NCBI GenBank assembly: GCA_051649365.1
Contig: JBOFGY010000066.1
Location: forward strand, 1-9,269
From: CAVTAE01 sp051649365
Lineage (GTDB): Bacteria; Deinococcota; Deinococci; Deinococcales; Trueperaceae
Length of the DNA: 9,269 nt
Direction of reading: 5' to 3'
Shown: one piece after another, positions 1-7,039 of the stretch
How positions within the stretch are numbered: position 1 is the first letter of the stretch
Layout of the letters: each line of letters opens with the position of its first letter
Made by a program: the position numbers and the translations under genes
Notes under the pieces: generated by a model
Seen by the model: only the letters and a program-made list of their open reading frames with translations
Told to the model about the DNA's origin: nothing
Database searches by the model: none

Positions 1-1151
1 TGCTCGTGGTTGCTTACGCGACGACTTCAACTATTTTTATTCGGGGTTTAACGGATGGTCAGACCAGTTCACTGCTCAGCAATCAGGCGAAATATCTTCA
101 GGCTCCTGCCATCATCGCTAGTGCTGGCTACTATGACGACCCCGACCCAGATAACGCGCTAGCTAATTTGGATTTTATTGACCGTGCCGCCAGTGTGCCA
201 GGTGTAACGGCGACGGCTCCGAGGCTCGAGTTTTTTGGCATCGTGCGCTCGGCCTACAGGTCACAGAATTTGCAGATACGCGGTATCGAACCAGGGCTCG
301 AGCCTTTAGTAAGCAGCGTACCAGGCAGTGTGAGCGAAGGCCGCATGGTTGAAAAACCGAGCGAAGTCGTGCTGGGTGCCGACCTTGCGAAAGAGCTGGA
401 TGTCCGCATAGGTGAACGTCTCGCCATCGAAGCCTCGGCGGGTGCGGGGCCGCAAGCCAAAGGGCTTATTTTGGTCGGCACGGCTCAGGCGGCTATTCCA
501 GCCGTTGATGAATTTCTGGTGCTCGTTCATATTGATGATGCTAGAGAATTAACAGGCGTGACGACAGCGACAGGTGTCGCGCTCGCCATCGCCAGAGAAC
601 AGGAAGACGCAGTTGCTCTGCGCGTCAATGAAACTCTCAAAAATACAACAGGGCAAGACACACCCGAGATTCACGCCTACGGACTTACCGAACTTTTAGG
701 TGACAGTGCCGAGGGAGCCAGAAGCACGGGCATTGTTGGTTTGGTTTCCTTTCTCTTCGCGTTTTTTGCGGCTCTCGCCGTGACGAGCACGATGCTGGTG
801 AGTGTACTCGAGCGTTCCAAGGAATTTGGCATGATGGGCGCGATTGGCATGGAGCCACCCAAACTTTCTATGATGGTGGTTTTAGAAGCTGTGCTGACAA
901 GCATCATGGGTTGGCTGGTCGGTCTGTTAATCGGCTTTGGACTCGTGCTCTGGATGGGGAACGTAAACATTTTGGGCCCGGTTCTCGCCAACGGCAACTT
1001 TGGTTTAGGTTCAGAACTCTACACGTCTGCCAAACCTATCTACGCTTTTTACGCGGGCATCAGCGTGGCGTTTGCTGCGATTTTTGCCCTTATTTTTCCG
1101 GCTCGCAAAGTCTTGACGATGAACCTTGTTGATGCCATGAGGACGGAATAG
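1..1151 (+). CDS. FtsX/LolE-type ABC transporter permease, 5' partial
   Basis: Inner-membrane permease subunit of a MacB/LolCDE-type ABC transporter, a class that moves lipoproteins or lipids out of the inner membrane rather than small solutes across it. The reading frame is open from base 3 with no convincing start or ribosome site; a GTG at 6 lies inside what should be the end of the first membrane helix, so by comparison with the second permease of this window roughly 20-25 residues are missing upstream. A periplasmic MacB-like core comes first, then three hydrophobic segments in the last 150 residues. The family hallmarks are the cytoplasmic loop ERSKEFGMMGAIG and the C-terminal PARKVLTMNLVDAMR. 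It ends 2 nt before the glycosyltransferase, so the two are probably translationally coupled. The ATPase partner is most likely the one at 4782. Family assignment is firm; the cargo is unknown. Confidence 0.93.
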   Translation, partial: LVVAYATTSTIFIRGLTDGQTSSLLSNQAKYLQAPAIIASAGYYDDPDPDNALANLDFIDRAASVPGVTATAPRLEFFGIVRSAYRSQNLQIRGIEPGLEPLVSSVPGSVSEGRMVEKPSEVVLGADLAKELDVRIGERLAIEASAGAGPQAKGLILVGTAQAAIPAVDEFLVLVHIDDARELTGVTTATGVALAIAREQEDAVALRVNETLKNTTGQDTPEIHAYGLTELLGDSAEGARSTGIVGLVSFLFAFFAALAVTSTMLVSVLERSKEFGMMGAIGMEPPKLSMMVVLEAVLTSIMGWLVGLLIGFGLVLWMGNVNILGPVLANGNFGLGSELYTSAKPIYAFYAGISVAFAAIFALIFPARKVLTMNLVDAMRTE

Positions 1152-1153
1152 TT

Positions 1154-2449
1154 ATGCGTATCGCCATTATCGCTTCAGGAAGTCAGGGCGACGTGCAGCC
1201 CTACATTGCTCTCGGCAAAGGTTTATCAGACGCAGGTCACGCGGTCAGAATTGTGACCCACGAAAACTACGAAAAATCAGTTCGCGCTTACGGTTTAGAT
1301 TTTTATGTTCTGAAAGGCAATCCGCAAGAAGTGATGGAAACTGAGGAAATACGTGCGCTGCTCGAGAAAGGTAATTTTCTTGCCATCAATGCACACACCT
1401 CCAAACTCGTCAAGGAAGCCACGCAGGACTGGGCTCGAGCTGGTCTGGCAGCCTTCAAAGACGCGGAGTTGCTGATTGCAGGTGTGGGCGGGCTTTATGT
1501 CGCGTTTGCGCTCGCTGAAAAATTAAACATTCCTTTTCTGCAAGCCTATGTGTTTCCCTTTACACCCACCAAAGCGTTTCCCACGACGCTGGCACCAAAA
1601 TCTGTGGGGCAGTTTGGTGGCGGTGTAAACAAGTTATCGCATAGCGTTTTTAGACAGATCATGTGGCAAAGCTCGAGAGCCGCAGATAACCTGGCGCGTA
1701 AGAACGTTTTGAATTTACCCCCTGCACCGTTTATGGGGCCGTATAGCTCACCAAGGTTTCAGCAATACCCCGCACTTTATGGGTTTAGTCCTTCGGTGCT
1801 GCCCCAGCCCTCTGACTGGCAAAACGCCAAAGTGACCGGCTACTGGTTTTTAGAATCCTCGAGTGACTGGACTCCGCCCCAGGCCCTCACAGACTTTTTG
1901 CAAAAGGGTTCGCCGCCCGTGTACATCGGCTTTGGCAGCATGGGCAGCCGCAAGCCTGAAGAAACCGCGAATCTCGTTTTGGCAGCTTTGGAAAAAAGCA
2001 AGCAACGCGCCATTTTGCTCTCTGGCTGGAGCGGAATGAAACGCGAGAACATGCCCGACTCGGTGCTGCTCGTGGACTCCGTGCCGCACTCGTGGCTGTT
2101 TCCAAGAGTTGCTGCTGTCGTCCATCACGGCGGCGCAGGCACGACTGCCGCAGGTCTTAGAGCCGGTGTTCCTTCCATCGTGATTCCCTTCTTTGGCGAC
2201 CAGCCTTTTTGGGGTGAGCGAGTTGCAGAGCTAGGCGTTGGCCCCAAACCAATCCCGCGCAAAACGCTCACGGCTGAGAATCTTGCTAGCGCAATTCAAA
2301 CGGCTGTCACCGACAAAGAAATGCGCCAGCGTGCTGCTGCTTTAGGAAAGAAAATCCAAGCTGAGAACGGTATTGCGAGTGCAGTCGCAGTCATCGCAGA
2401 GATTGAAAAACGCAAGACGACTGACCAGCGCACCTTGCAACCTCACTAA
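1154..2449 (+). CDS. UGT/GT28-type glycosyltransferase (sterol glucosyltransferase/macrolide GT-like)
   Basis: Predicted GT-B fold cytoplasmic or membrane-associated glycosyltransferase of 431 residues, normal length for the family, transferring a sugar from a nucleotide donor to a hydrophobic acceptor. The N-terminal acceptor domain opens with the glycine-rich loop GSQGDVQPYIALG (residues 9-21), typical of the Atg26/antibiotic GT group. The C-terminal donor domain shows IGFGSMG (about 258-264), HHGGAGTT (324-331), which contacts the nucleotide diphosphate, and the D349-Q350 pair that usually binds the sugar. No signal peptide or membrane helix is evident. The ATG lies 2 nt after the upstream permease stop, pointing to co-expression. 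Its place among Lol-like genes suggests it glycosylates a lipid or lipoprotein handled by that transporter; that is inference. Acceptor and donor cannot be read from sequence. Confidence 0.93.
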   Translation: MRIAIIASGSQGDVQPYIALGKGLSDAGHAVRIVTHENYEKSVRAYGLDFYVLKGNPQEVMETEEIRALLEKGNFLAINAHTSKLVKEATQDWARAGLAAFKDAELLIAGVGGLYVAFALAEKLNIPFLQAYVFPFTPTKAFPTTLAPKSVGQFGGGVNKLSHSVFRQIMWQSSRAADNLARKNVLNLPPAPFMGPYSSPRFQQYPALYGFSPSVLPQPSDWQNAKVTGYWFLESSSDWTPPQALTDFLQKGSPPVYIGFGSMGSRKPEETANLVLAALEKSKQRAILLSGWSGMKRENMPDSVLLVDSVPHSWLFPRVAAVVHHGGAGTTAAGLRAGVPSIVIPFFGDQPFWGERVAELGVGPKPIPRKTLTAENLASAIQTAVTDKEMRQRAAALGKKIQAENGIASAVAVIAEIEKRKTTDQRTLQPH

Positions 2450-2465
2450 TCACGTTTGTATTCAA

Positions 2466-2485
2466 CAAGGGGCTTTAGCCCCTTG
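2466..2485. repeat. Perfect GGGGCTTTAGCCCC-type palindrome
   Basis: Two nine-base arms, CAAGGGGCT and AGCCCCTTG, are exact reverse complements separated by TT, 17 nt after the glycosyltransferase stop and 66 nt before the next gene. It would form a strong hairpin in RNA. No T-run follows, so it is not a canonical intrinsic terminator; it may be a dispersed palindromic repeat, an mRNA stabiliser or an attenuating hairpin that changes expression within the cluster. Confidence 0.7.
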
Positions 2486-2551
2486 CCAACGCGGACACAA
2501 ACAAACGCTCAATTTTACACAACTACTCAAATTTACAAAGGAGAAAACAAC

Positions 2552-3310
2552 ATGAAACGCATCAAAATGAACTACAGCAAACTTTTACTCGCCCTTCTCG
2601 CAACCGCATTCACCTTCAGCTTCGCGCAAAGTGCTGATGAAGTTTTAGAGCAAATCGTCAACTCACAGCGTGGTGGTCAAACGAGCAGTGCCACGATTAC
2701 CATGCAGGTCATTCGCCCAAATAAGACAACAGACTTCCAAATCAAAAGCGTTTCTGACGGTGACGAGCGTTCGCTCATTCAAGTGGTCGCACCAAATAGC
2801 TCGGCAGGGCAAGCCTTTTTGCAAGACGGTGACAATTTATATCTCTATAACCCACGCTTAAAGCGCACCCTGCGTTTACCACCAAGTAATCAGAACGACA
2901 GCTTCTTAGGTTCGGATGTTTCCTACAGTGATTTAGGTGGCGATGACCTCCAGGACAACTACACACCAGAAATTACCAACCAGGACGACGCGACGATTGA
3001 ACTGACCCTCACGCCCAAAGAACTTGCCCCAACACCTTACGGCAAAATTGTTTTAACCGCAGATGTAACCAATAACTATCGCCCGATAAGTTATGTCTAC
3101 TACGACCAGCGCGACACCGTTGTAAAGCAAACTAACTTTTCAAATTACGTCGAGGTTGAAGGCAACTTTTTCCCAAGTCGTTCCGAATTTTTGAACTTAA
3201 CTGCTGAGGGTGAGCAAACCGTTATCGAATTTCAAGACCTCAAGTTTGGTGTGGACGTAGACCAGAACTGCTTCAAGGAAAGCGCGCTCGAGCGGGGCTG
3301 CAATAACTAG
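2552..3310 (+). CDS. LolA-like outer-membrane lipoprotein-sorting protein (secreted)
   Basis: Predicted periplasmic carrier of the LolA-like 'outer membrane lipoprotein-sorting protein' family (252 residues), which shuttles a lipidated or hydrophobic ligand from an inner-membrane ABC transporter to the outer membrane. The start at 2552 is set by the AAAGGAG ribosome site about 7-8 nt upstream and by an immediate Sec signal peptide (basic MKRIKMNYSK, hydrophobic LLLALLATAF, cleavage near FAQS-AD). An in-frame ATG at 2456 would bury the signal peptide and is rejected. The mature part is rich in beta-strand patterns (QVIRPNKTTDFQIKS, LYLYNPRLKRTLRLPP, DVSYSDLGGDD), and the tail FGVDVDQNCFKESALERG matches the usual family ending. 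Two cysteines lie near the C-terminus. There is no lipobox, so it should be soluble. Lying just before a permease-ATPase pair fits a Lol-type role. Confidence 0.87.
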   Translation: MKRIKMNYSKLLLALLATAFTFSFAQSADEVLEQIVNSQRGGQTSSATITMQVIRPNKTTDFQIKSVSDGDERSLIQVVAPNSSAGQAFLQDGDNLYLYNPRLKRTLRLPPSNQNDSFLGSDVSYSDLGGDDLQDNYTPEITNQDDATIELTLTPKELAPTPYGKIVLTADVTNNYRPISYVYYDQRDTVVKQTNFSNYVEVEGNFFPSRSEFLNLTAEGEQTVIEFQDLKFGVDVDQNCFKESALERGCNN

Positions 3311-3420
3311 GTTGTTCGTGATTCGTTGTTCGTTATTCGTAAAAGCAAAAAACGAATAACGTAGAACGAACAACGAAAAACCCCTGCGATGTTTCAAATC
3401 TAACCATCAACTTCATTTTC
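3311..3420. repeat. TTCGT-rich self-complementary spacer element, copy 1
   Basis: Begins directly after the LolA-like stop codon. The left side iterates TTCGT-type units; the right side iterates their complement. 3331-3340 pairs exactly with 3352-3361 (10 bp, 11-nt A-rich loop), and 3322-3330 pairs with 3369-3377 (9 bp) if a 7-nt bulge is allowed. A clearly homologous copy occupies the spacer on the other side of the permease gene (4657-4757), and the similarity runs past the hairpin into the leader (TCTAAC followed by CAACT). It is probably a dispersed intergenic repeat and may affect transcript stability. Confidence 0.75.
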
Positions 3421-3433
3421 TAGGAGAACACTT

Positions 3434-4651
3434 ATGCTTAAACTCGCTTGGCGCAACCTTTGGCGCAAACGTGGACGCTCACTTTTTACCGCGTTTGTCA
3501 TGGCTCTCGTGGTGGTTTTTACGATGGCCCAGTCTGGACTTACTGGCGGTATTCAAAACGCCGTTTACACGACGCTTGTCAGTACCGGCGGACACTTACA
3601 ACTTCACCCGCAGGGTTACCGCGATGCCAGAGAATTTGGTGACACCCTCATTCGCAACGCGGGTCAGGTCAGTGAAGAACTGCAAACCGTTTTGCCTGCA
3701 AATACAGATATTGTTGAAGTTTTACAAACGGGTGGACTTTTAGAAGGCAACAACGGACGCTCGAGGGGCATCGCCCTTATCGGCATTCGCCAGACCGAGG
3801 CCCTGCGCGCTAAATTCACCGAAGACTTTATCACTGAAGGCAAATTACCCGATGACAACGACGTGGAAAGTATCACGCTCGGTGTGAATCTGGCGAAGGC
3901 ACTTAAAGTGGGCATTGGCGACACGGTGTACATGTACGCCTCGAACGTTGAAGGTTATGGTGCTGCTGCGTACACGGTGGTTGGACTCCTCGATATTTCC
4001 GGTTCGCAGTCACTGGCGTATACCTCGCTGTTAGCGGCACAGGAACTCGCCGCACCTGATGCGGTAAGTAGGCTCGAGGTTCACCTGAATGACTTTGTAA
4101 GAATGGCTGACGATGCCAATTTGCCCGCCGTAAAAACAGACATTACTCAAACAATTGGTGACGGTTACGAAGTTGAAACCTGGGATCAAATCAATCCTTC
4201 ACTCAAAGGTTTCTTGGACACGCAAGGCCCCATCAACGTTGTCTTTATGATTATCTTTTTTGTCCTAGCAGGTTTGGTGGTTCTCAATACCATGTACCTC
4301 AGCATCATCGAGCGGATTCGGGAATTTGGCACGATGATGGCCCTAGGATTAAGCCGCACCAAGGTCATGCTGATTGTGTTCTACGAGAGCCTGTTGATTT
4401 CTGGCACGGGCGCACTCGTTGGAGCACTGCTTGGTGGAACCTTTCTCTGGTACACCTCGCGCGGGATTCAGTCGGCGGCGTTTCAGGCGTTCTTTGACGG
4501 TTTCCCTGACACGCTCTACACGACCATTACGCCAGACAGAATCATCCTCATCGTCGTGTTCGTTTTTCTGAGCGGAATTTTTGCAGCTCTCTGGCCAGCC
4601 CTCACCGCAGCGAAACTCGAGCCCGTAGAAGCCATGCGTTTCACGGCGTAA
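3434..4651 (+). CDS. FtsX/LolE-type ABC transporter permease
   Basis: Second permease of the cluster, complete at 405 residues, the usual length for a four-helix MacB/LolC/LolE-type subunit. An AGGAG ribosome site at 3422-3426, 7 nt before the ATG, supports the start. Layout: a cytoplasmic N-terminus LKLAWRNLWRKRGRS, helix 1 about 17-36, a periplasmic core about 40-260, and helices at about 267-291, 311-340 and 369-393. The coupling loop ERIREFGTMMALGLSRTK (293-310) and the tail PALTAAKLEPVEAMR (388-402) are diagnostic. It resembles the permease at the left edge in layout and motifs and probably pairs with it or forms a homodimer, driven by the ATPase 130 nt downstream. The gene is bounded on both sides by copies of the same repeat-rich spacer, which could reflect an ancient duplication or insertion of a repeat-permease unit. 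Confidence 0.95.
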   Translation: MLKLAWRNLWRKRGRSLFTAFVMALVVVFTMAQSGLTGGIQNAVYTTLVSTGGHLQLHPQGYRDAREFGDTLIRNAGQVSEELQTVLPANTDIVEVLQTGGLLEGNNGRSRGIALIGIRQTEALRAKFTEDFITEGKLPDDNDVESITLGVNLAKALKVGIGDTVYMYASNVEGYGAAAYTVVGLLDISGSQSLAYTSLLAAQELAAPDAVSRLEVHLNDFVRMADDANLPAVKTDITQTIGDGYEVETWDQINPSLKGFLDTQGPINVVFMIIFFVLAGLVVLNTMYLSIIERIREFGTMMALGLSRTKVMLIVFYESLLISGTGALVGALLGGTFLWYTSRGIQSAAFQAFFDGFPDTLYTTITPDRIILIVVFVFLSGIFAALWPALTAAKLEPVEAMRFTA

Positions 4652-4656
4652 GTTCA

Positions 4657-4757
4657 GTCGTTCGTGATTCGTTGTCCGTTGTTCGTAAAAGCCTTAACGA
4701 AAAACGAATTACGAAAAACCTCCAAGATATTCCAACTCTAACAACCAACTCCATCTC
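4657..4757. repeat. TTCGT-rich self-complementary spacer element, copy 2
   Basis: Diverged copy of the element at 3311-3420, starting 5 nt after the permease stop. The shared core TTCGTGATTCGTTGT is identical in both copies, followed by CGTT, TTCGTAAAAGC and, further on, ACGAAAAAC, then TCTAAC and CAACT blocks in the same order. The hairpin is weaker here (CGTTGTTCGT against ACGAAAAACG, one mismatch) and about 7 nt of the right arm are missing. Just downstream lies a small CTCCAT/CTCCAC triple repeat (about 4750-4766) before the AAAGGA ribosome site of the ATPase. Confidence 0.72.
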
Positions 4758-4781
4758 CATCTCCACGAAAGGAAACACACC

Positions 4782-5495
4782 ATGTCCGCTTTACTCGAAG
4801 CTAAGAATTTAGAAAAAACCTACACCATCGGAAACGTTGAAACGCAAGCTCTGCGCGGTGCGACACTCAGCGTACAAAAAGGTGAATTCACCGCCATTGC
4901 AGGCCCATCAGGAAGTGGTAAGAGCACGCTGCTTCATATCCTTGCTGGTCTCGACAAACCCACTAAGGGTGAAGTGCATCTGGAAGGTAAACGTGTCGAA
5001 GGAAAATCTGTTGCAGACCTAGCCAGGTTGCGCCTGTCGCAGTTTGGGTTCGTGTTTCAGGCGTATAACCTGATTCCCGTGTTGACCGCTCTCGAGAACG
5101 CCGCCTTTGTTTTGGAACTGCAAGGCGTGGGTAAGGCCGAGCGCGAAAAGAAAGCACTCGAGGCCCTGAAGATTTTAGGCATGGCTGATTACAAAGACCG
5201 CCGCCCCAATCAGCTTTCAGGTGGACAACAGCAACGTGTCGCTGTGGCGCGTGCTTTAGCTGCTGACCCAAAAATTATTCTTGCCGACGAGCCAACCGCC
5301 AACCTGGACAAGAAAACAAGTTTATCGCTGATTGAGCACATGAAAACACTGAACGAAGAACGTGGCGTGACTTTTCTTTTTAGTACGCACGACCCCAGAC
5401 TGCTCGAGTACGTCAAGCGCATCATTTCTGTCGAAGACGGGCGCGTTGTCGGTGATGAACTCGTGAAGACGAAGCAACTCGCACATAGCGTTTAG
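4782..5495 (+). CDS. LolD/MacB-type ABC transporter ATP-binding protein
   Basis: Cytoplasmic ATPase that powers the FtsX-type permeases of this cluster; 237 residues, normal for the LolD/MacB/FtsE group. All nucleotide-binding elements are intact: Walker A GPSGSGKST (41-49), Q-loop Q93 in VFQAYNLIP, signature LSGGQQQRVAVARALA (145-160), Walker B IILADEPTANLD (165-176) with the catalytic glutamate E170, and switch histidine H203 in STHDP. The start is supported by AAAGGA at 4768-4773, 8 nt upstream. The Q-loop context AYNLIPVLTALEN is the form seen in LolD/MacB-type proteins. Only one ATPase is visible for two permeases, as in LolCDE. The following gene starts 9 nt after its stop, so those two genes are certainly co-transcribed. 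Confidence 0.96.
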   Translation: MSALLEAKNLEKTYTIGNVETQALRGATLSVQKGEFTAIAGPSGSGKSTLLHILAGLDKPTKGEVHLEGKRVEGKSVADLARLRLSQFGFVFQAYNLIPVLTALENAAFVLELQGVGKAEREKKALEALKILGMADYKDRRPNQLSGGQQQRVAVARALAADPKIILADEPTANLDKKTSLSLIEHMKTLNEERGVTFLFSTHDPRLLEYVKRIISVEDGRVVGDELVKTKQLAHSV

Positions 5496-5504
5496 GGATT
5501 TGTG

Positions 5505-6485
5505 ATGAAACATTTTTTTATTCTCTTACTGTGTTTAAGTTCTTTATCTCTGGCACAAGTGTCTTATCGTGGTGATGTAAGTCTGGGTGGAACAACAACC
5601 TACACCACTTTGGAAGACGTTACCAGTTTTCAAGTCGCTTTGAAATCTCATTTTGAAGCTGATCTAACCTTGGATGATTTGGGCTTGTTTCTGGTGCTTG
5701 ACCCCAGCGTGACTGTGAATGATAAAAGTGAACTGGAAGCAGAGATTGGTTTAACTGAACTCTACGGACGTTACGAAATCGGCGACTTTGATTTTAGTGT
5801 GGGTTTAGAAAGACTGCCGCTCGAGACCGCCAGACTTTCTATTCCTTTTAGTCTCGGTGAAACGAGCAGCGAAGATGTCTCGGCGGCAGACCCGAAAGGT
5901 TTGCAGAGCGGTTTACTCAGTGCCAGAGTTTTATGGTATCCAGGTGATTACCGTTTTCGTGTAGCGAGTTTTTACAAAGCCGATGATGAACGCTTTGGTG
6001 TGACTGTAAGTGCTAAAAGATTTTTTGGCGAGTTTGAACTGGAAGCTACAGGCATCTACGACGAGCACTTTACCGTTGGCTTAAACGGCAGTGGCTTGTT
6101 CGGTGATGTCGTGGTGTACGGCGAGACCTGGTTGCTCCTCAATGAACCTGTGGCTGATAAGGCAGAAACGAGCTTTAGAGGTTTGCTGGGTGCGACAGGC
6201 TATTTTGGAGATAATTTATGGATACTCGAGGCTGGCTATTTTCCAAGCCTTGCTACACCATCATCCTACCCGCAGTTACTGGCGCAATACCAGATTTCGC
6301 AAAGCGAAACGACCTGGACATTTAGTGGTGGCGCAGGACTTTTGGAAAGTCAATTTGTAGGCGTGCTTGCTAGCAACGTTAGCGTACTCGAGGGTGAGAC
6401 CACAGCAAGTTTTAATCTTAGTGCTCAGGGAAGTGCTGACGTTATTTCTATCAGTACAGGGTTTGAAATCAAGGGCGCATTCTAA
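5505..6485 (+). CDS. Predicted outer-membrane beta-barrel protein (hypothetical)
   Basis: Not recognised as a named family member. A signal peptide (MKHFFILLLCLSSLSLAQ) is followed by about 305 residues of alternating hydrophobic/polar segments with many aromatic, glycine and acidic positions, the pattern of amphipathic beta-strands. The chain ends in phenylalanine after an alternating strand (STGFEIKGAF), as expected of a BAM-recognised beta-signal. There are no cysteines after the signal peptide and no internal helices. The segment GLERLPLETARLSIPFSLG and the later WYPGDYRFRVASFYKAD loosely recall porin-like proteins of the DUF1302/alginate-export kind; this is a resemblance, not an assignment. 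A GTG at 5502 is in frame, but ATG 5505 sits 7 nt behind AGGG (5494-5497) and is preferred. Being 9 nt behind the ATPase, it is the natural outer-membrane partner or destination for this export route. Confidence 0.8.
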   Translation: MKHFFILLLCLSSLSLAQVSYRGDVSLGGTTTYTTLEDVTSFQVALKSHFEADLTLDDLGLFLVLDPSVTVNDKSELEAEIGLTELYGRYEIGDFDFSVGLERLPLETARLSIPFSLGETSSEDVSAADPKGLQSGLLSARVLWYPGDYRFRVASFYKADDERFGVTVSAKRFFGEFELEATGIYDEHFTVGLNGSGLFGDVVVYGETWLLLNEPVADKAETSFRGLLGATGYFGDNLWILEAGYFPSLATPSSYPQLLAQYQISQSETTWTFSGGAGLLESQFVGVLASNVSVLEGETTASFNLSAQGSADVISISTGFEIKGAF

Positions 6486-6553
6486 GAATGCCAGCAAGAT
6501 ATTTTGTAAATTCGATGTTTTATAAGCTTTGAAGATAAAAAAGGGAGTAGACT

Positions 6554-7039
6554 ATGAAAAAGGTTGGCATAATGATGATCGTATTGGGAGTTCTTCTTTT
6601 GGCGTTACACGTGCAAGCGCAACCCGAAAAAATCCTCGAGGATTATCGCCCTGGGATTGATCTCAGTCTGCAAGTGATGGCGATGCTTGAGTTAGAACAA
6701 ACGACAGAACTTGTCTTTTCTACCGAACAAGCCACCGTACTATTACCTCTTTTAGGCGAATTTCAAAGTAAGAAAACAATGACCAATGATGAAGCCACCG
6801 CCTATCAAGAGCAACTCACTGAAACGGTGCTGACTCCTGAGCAGTGTAATTGGGTGACAACGCGAAGCGATGAACTCTTCACTGAGCTATTTAATGAAAG
6901 CGAGAAGCCTCCTGTTGGTTTCGGTTTGGGCATGAGACTTATGTCGGGAGAAAAAGTCAATCTGGTTAAAGACGGCCCGAGCAAAGAGTCACTCGCTGAA
7001 CTTGTGTCACTACTCGGGGCGAAAGCAACGCAAGAGTGA
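6554..7039 (+). CDS. Small secreted hypothetical protein with LTPEQ motif
   Basis: A protein of 161 residues with a strong ribosome site (GGGAG at 6543-6547, 6 nt before the ATG) and an N-terminal Sec signal (MKKVGIMMIVLGVLLLALHVQAQ). The mature part looks mostly alpha-helical, with two similar phrases, FSTEQATVLLPLLGEF (about 55-70) and VLTPEQ (about 92-97), the LTxxQ-like pattern also seen in Spy/CpxP-type periplasmic proteins and in some uncharacterised proteins near ABC exporters. No function is assigned. It lies 68 nt after the barrel gene and is probably the last gene of the cluster. A TATAAG box at 6521 could give it some independent transcription, but no matching -35 is seen. Directly after its stop, in the same frame, lies a cytochrome P450 relic, so the junction is a likely rearrangement point. 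Confidence 0.75.
   Translation: MKKVGIMMIVLGVLLLALHVQAQPEKILEDYRPGIDLSLQVMAMLELEQTTELVFSTEQATVLLPLLGEFQSKKTMTNDEATAYQEQLTETVLTPEQCNWVTTRSDELFTELFNESEKPPVGFGLGMRLMSGEKVNLVKDGPSKESLAELVSLLGAKATQE

Noticed and set aside
306..530. Antisense open frames within the first permease, and similar ones across other genes (for example 8182-8487)
   Set aside because: They lie opposite well-supported genes and have no ribosome site or recognisable product; they are reading-frame shadows.
2456..2551. Earlier in-frame ATG for the LolA-like gene
   Set aside because: It would read through the palindrome and displace the signal peptide; the AAAGGAG site sets the start at 2552.
3311..3377. TTCGT-type iterations as a CRISPR or satellite array
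   Set aside because: Units are short and degenerate, with no constant repeat-spacer alternation; a hairpin-forming dispersed element explains them better.
6504..6526. Promoter TTGTAA...TATAAG before the small secreted gene
   Set aside because: The spacing of 11 nt is too short for a sigma-70-type promoter; only the -10-like box is credible.
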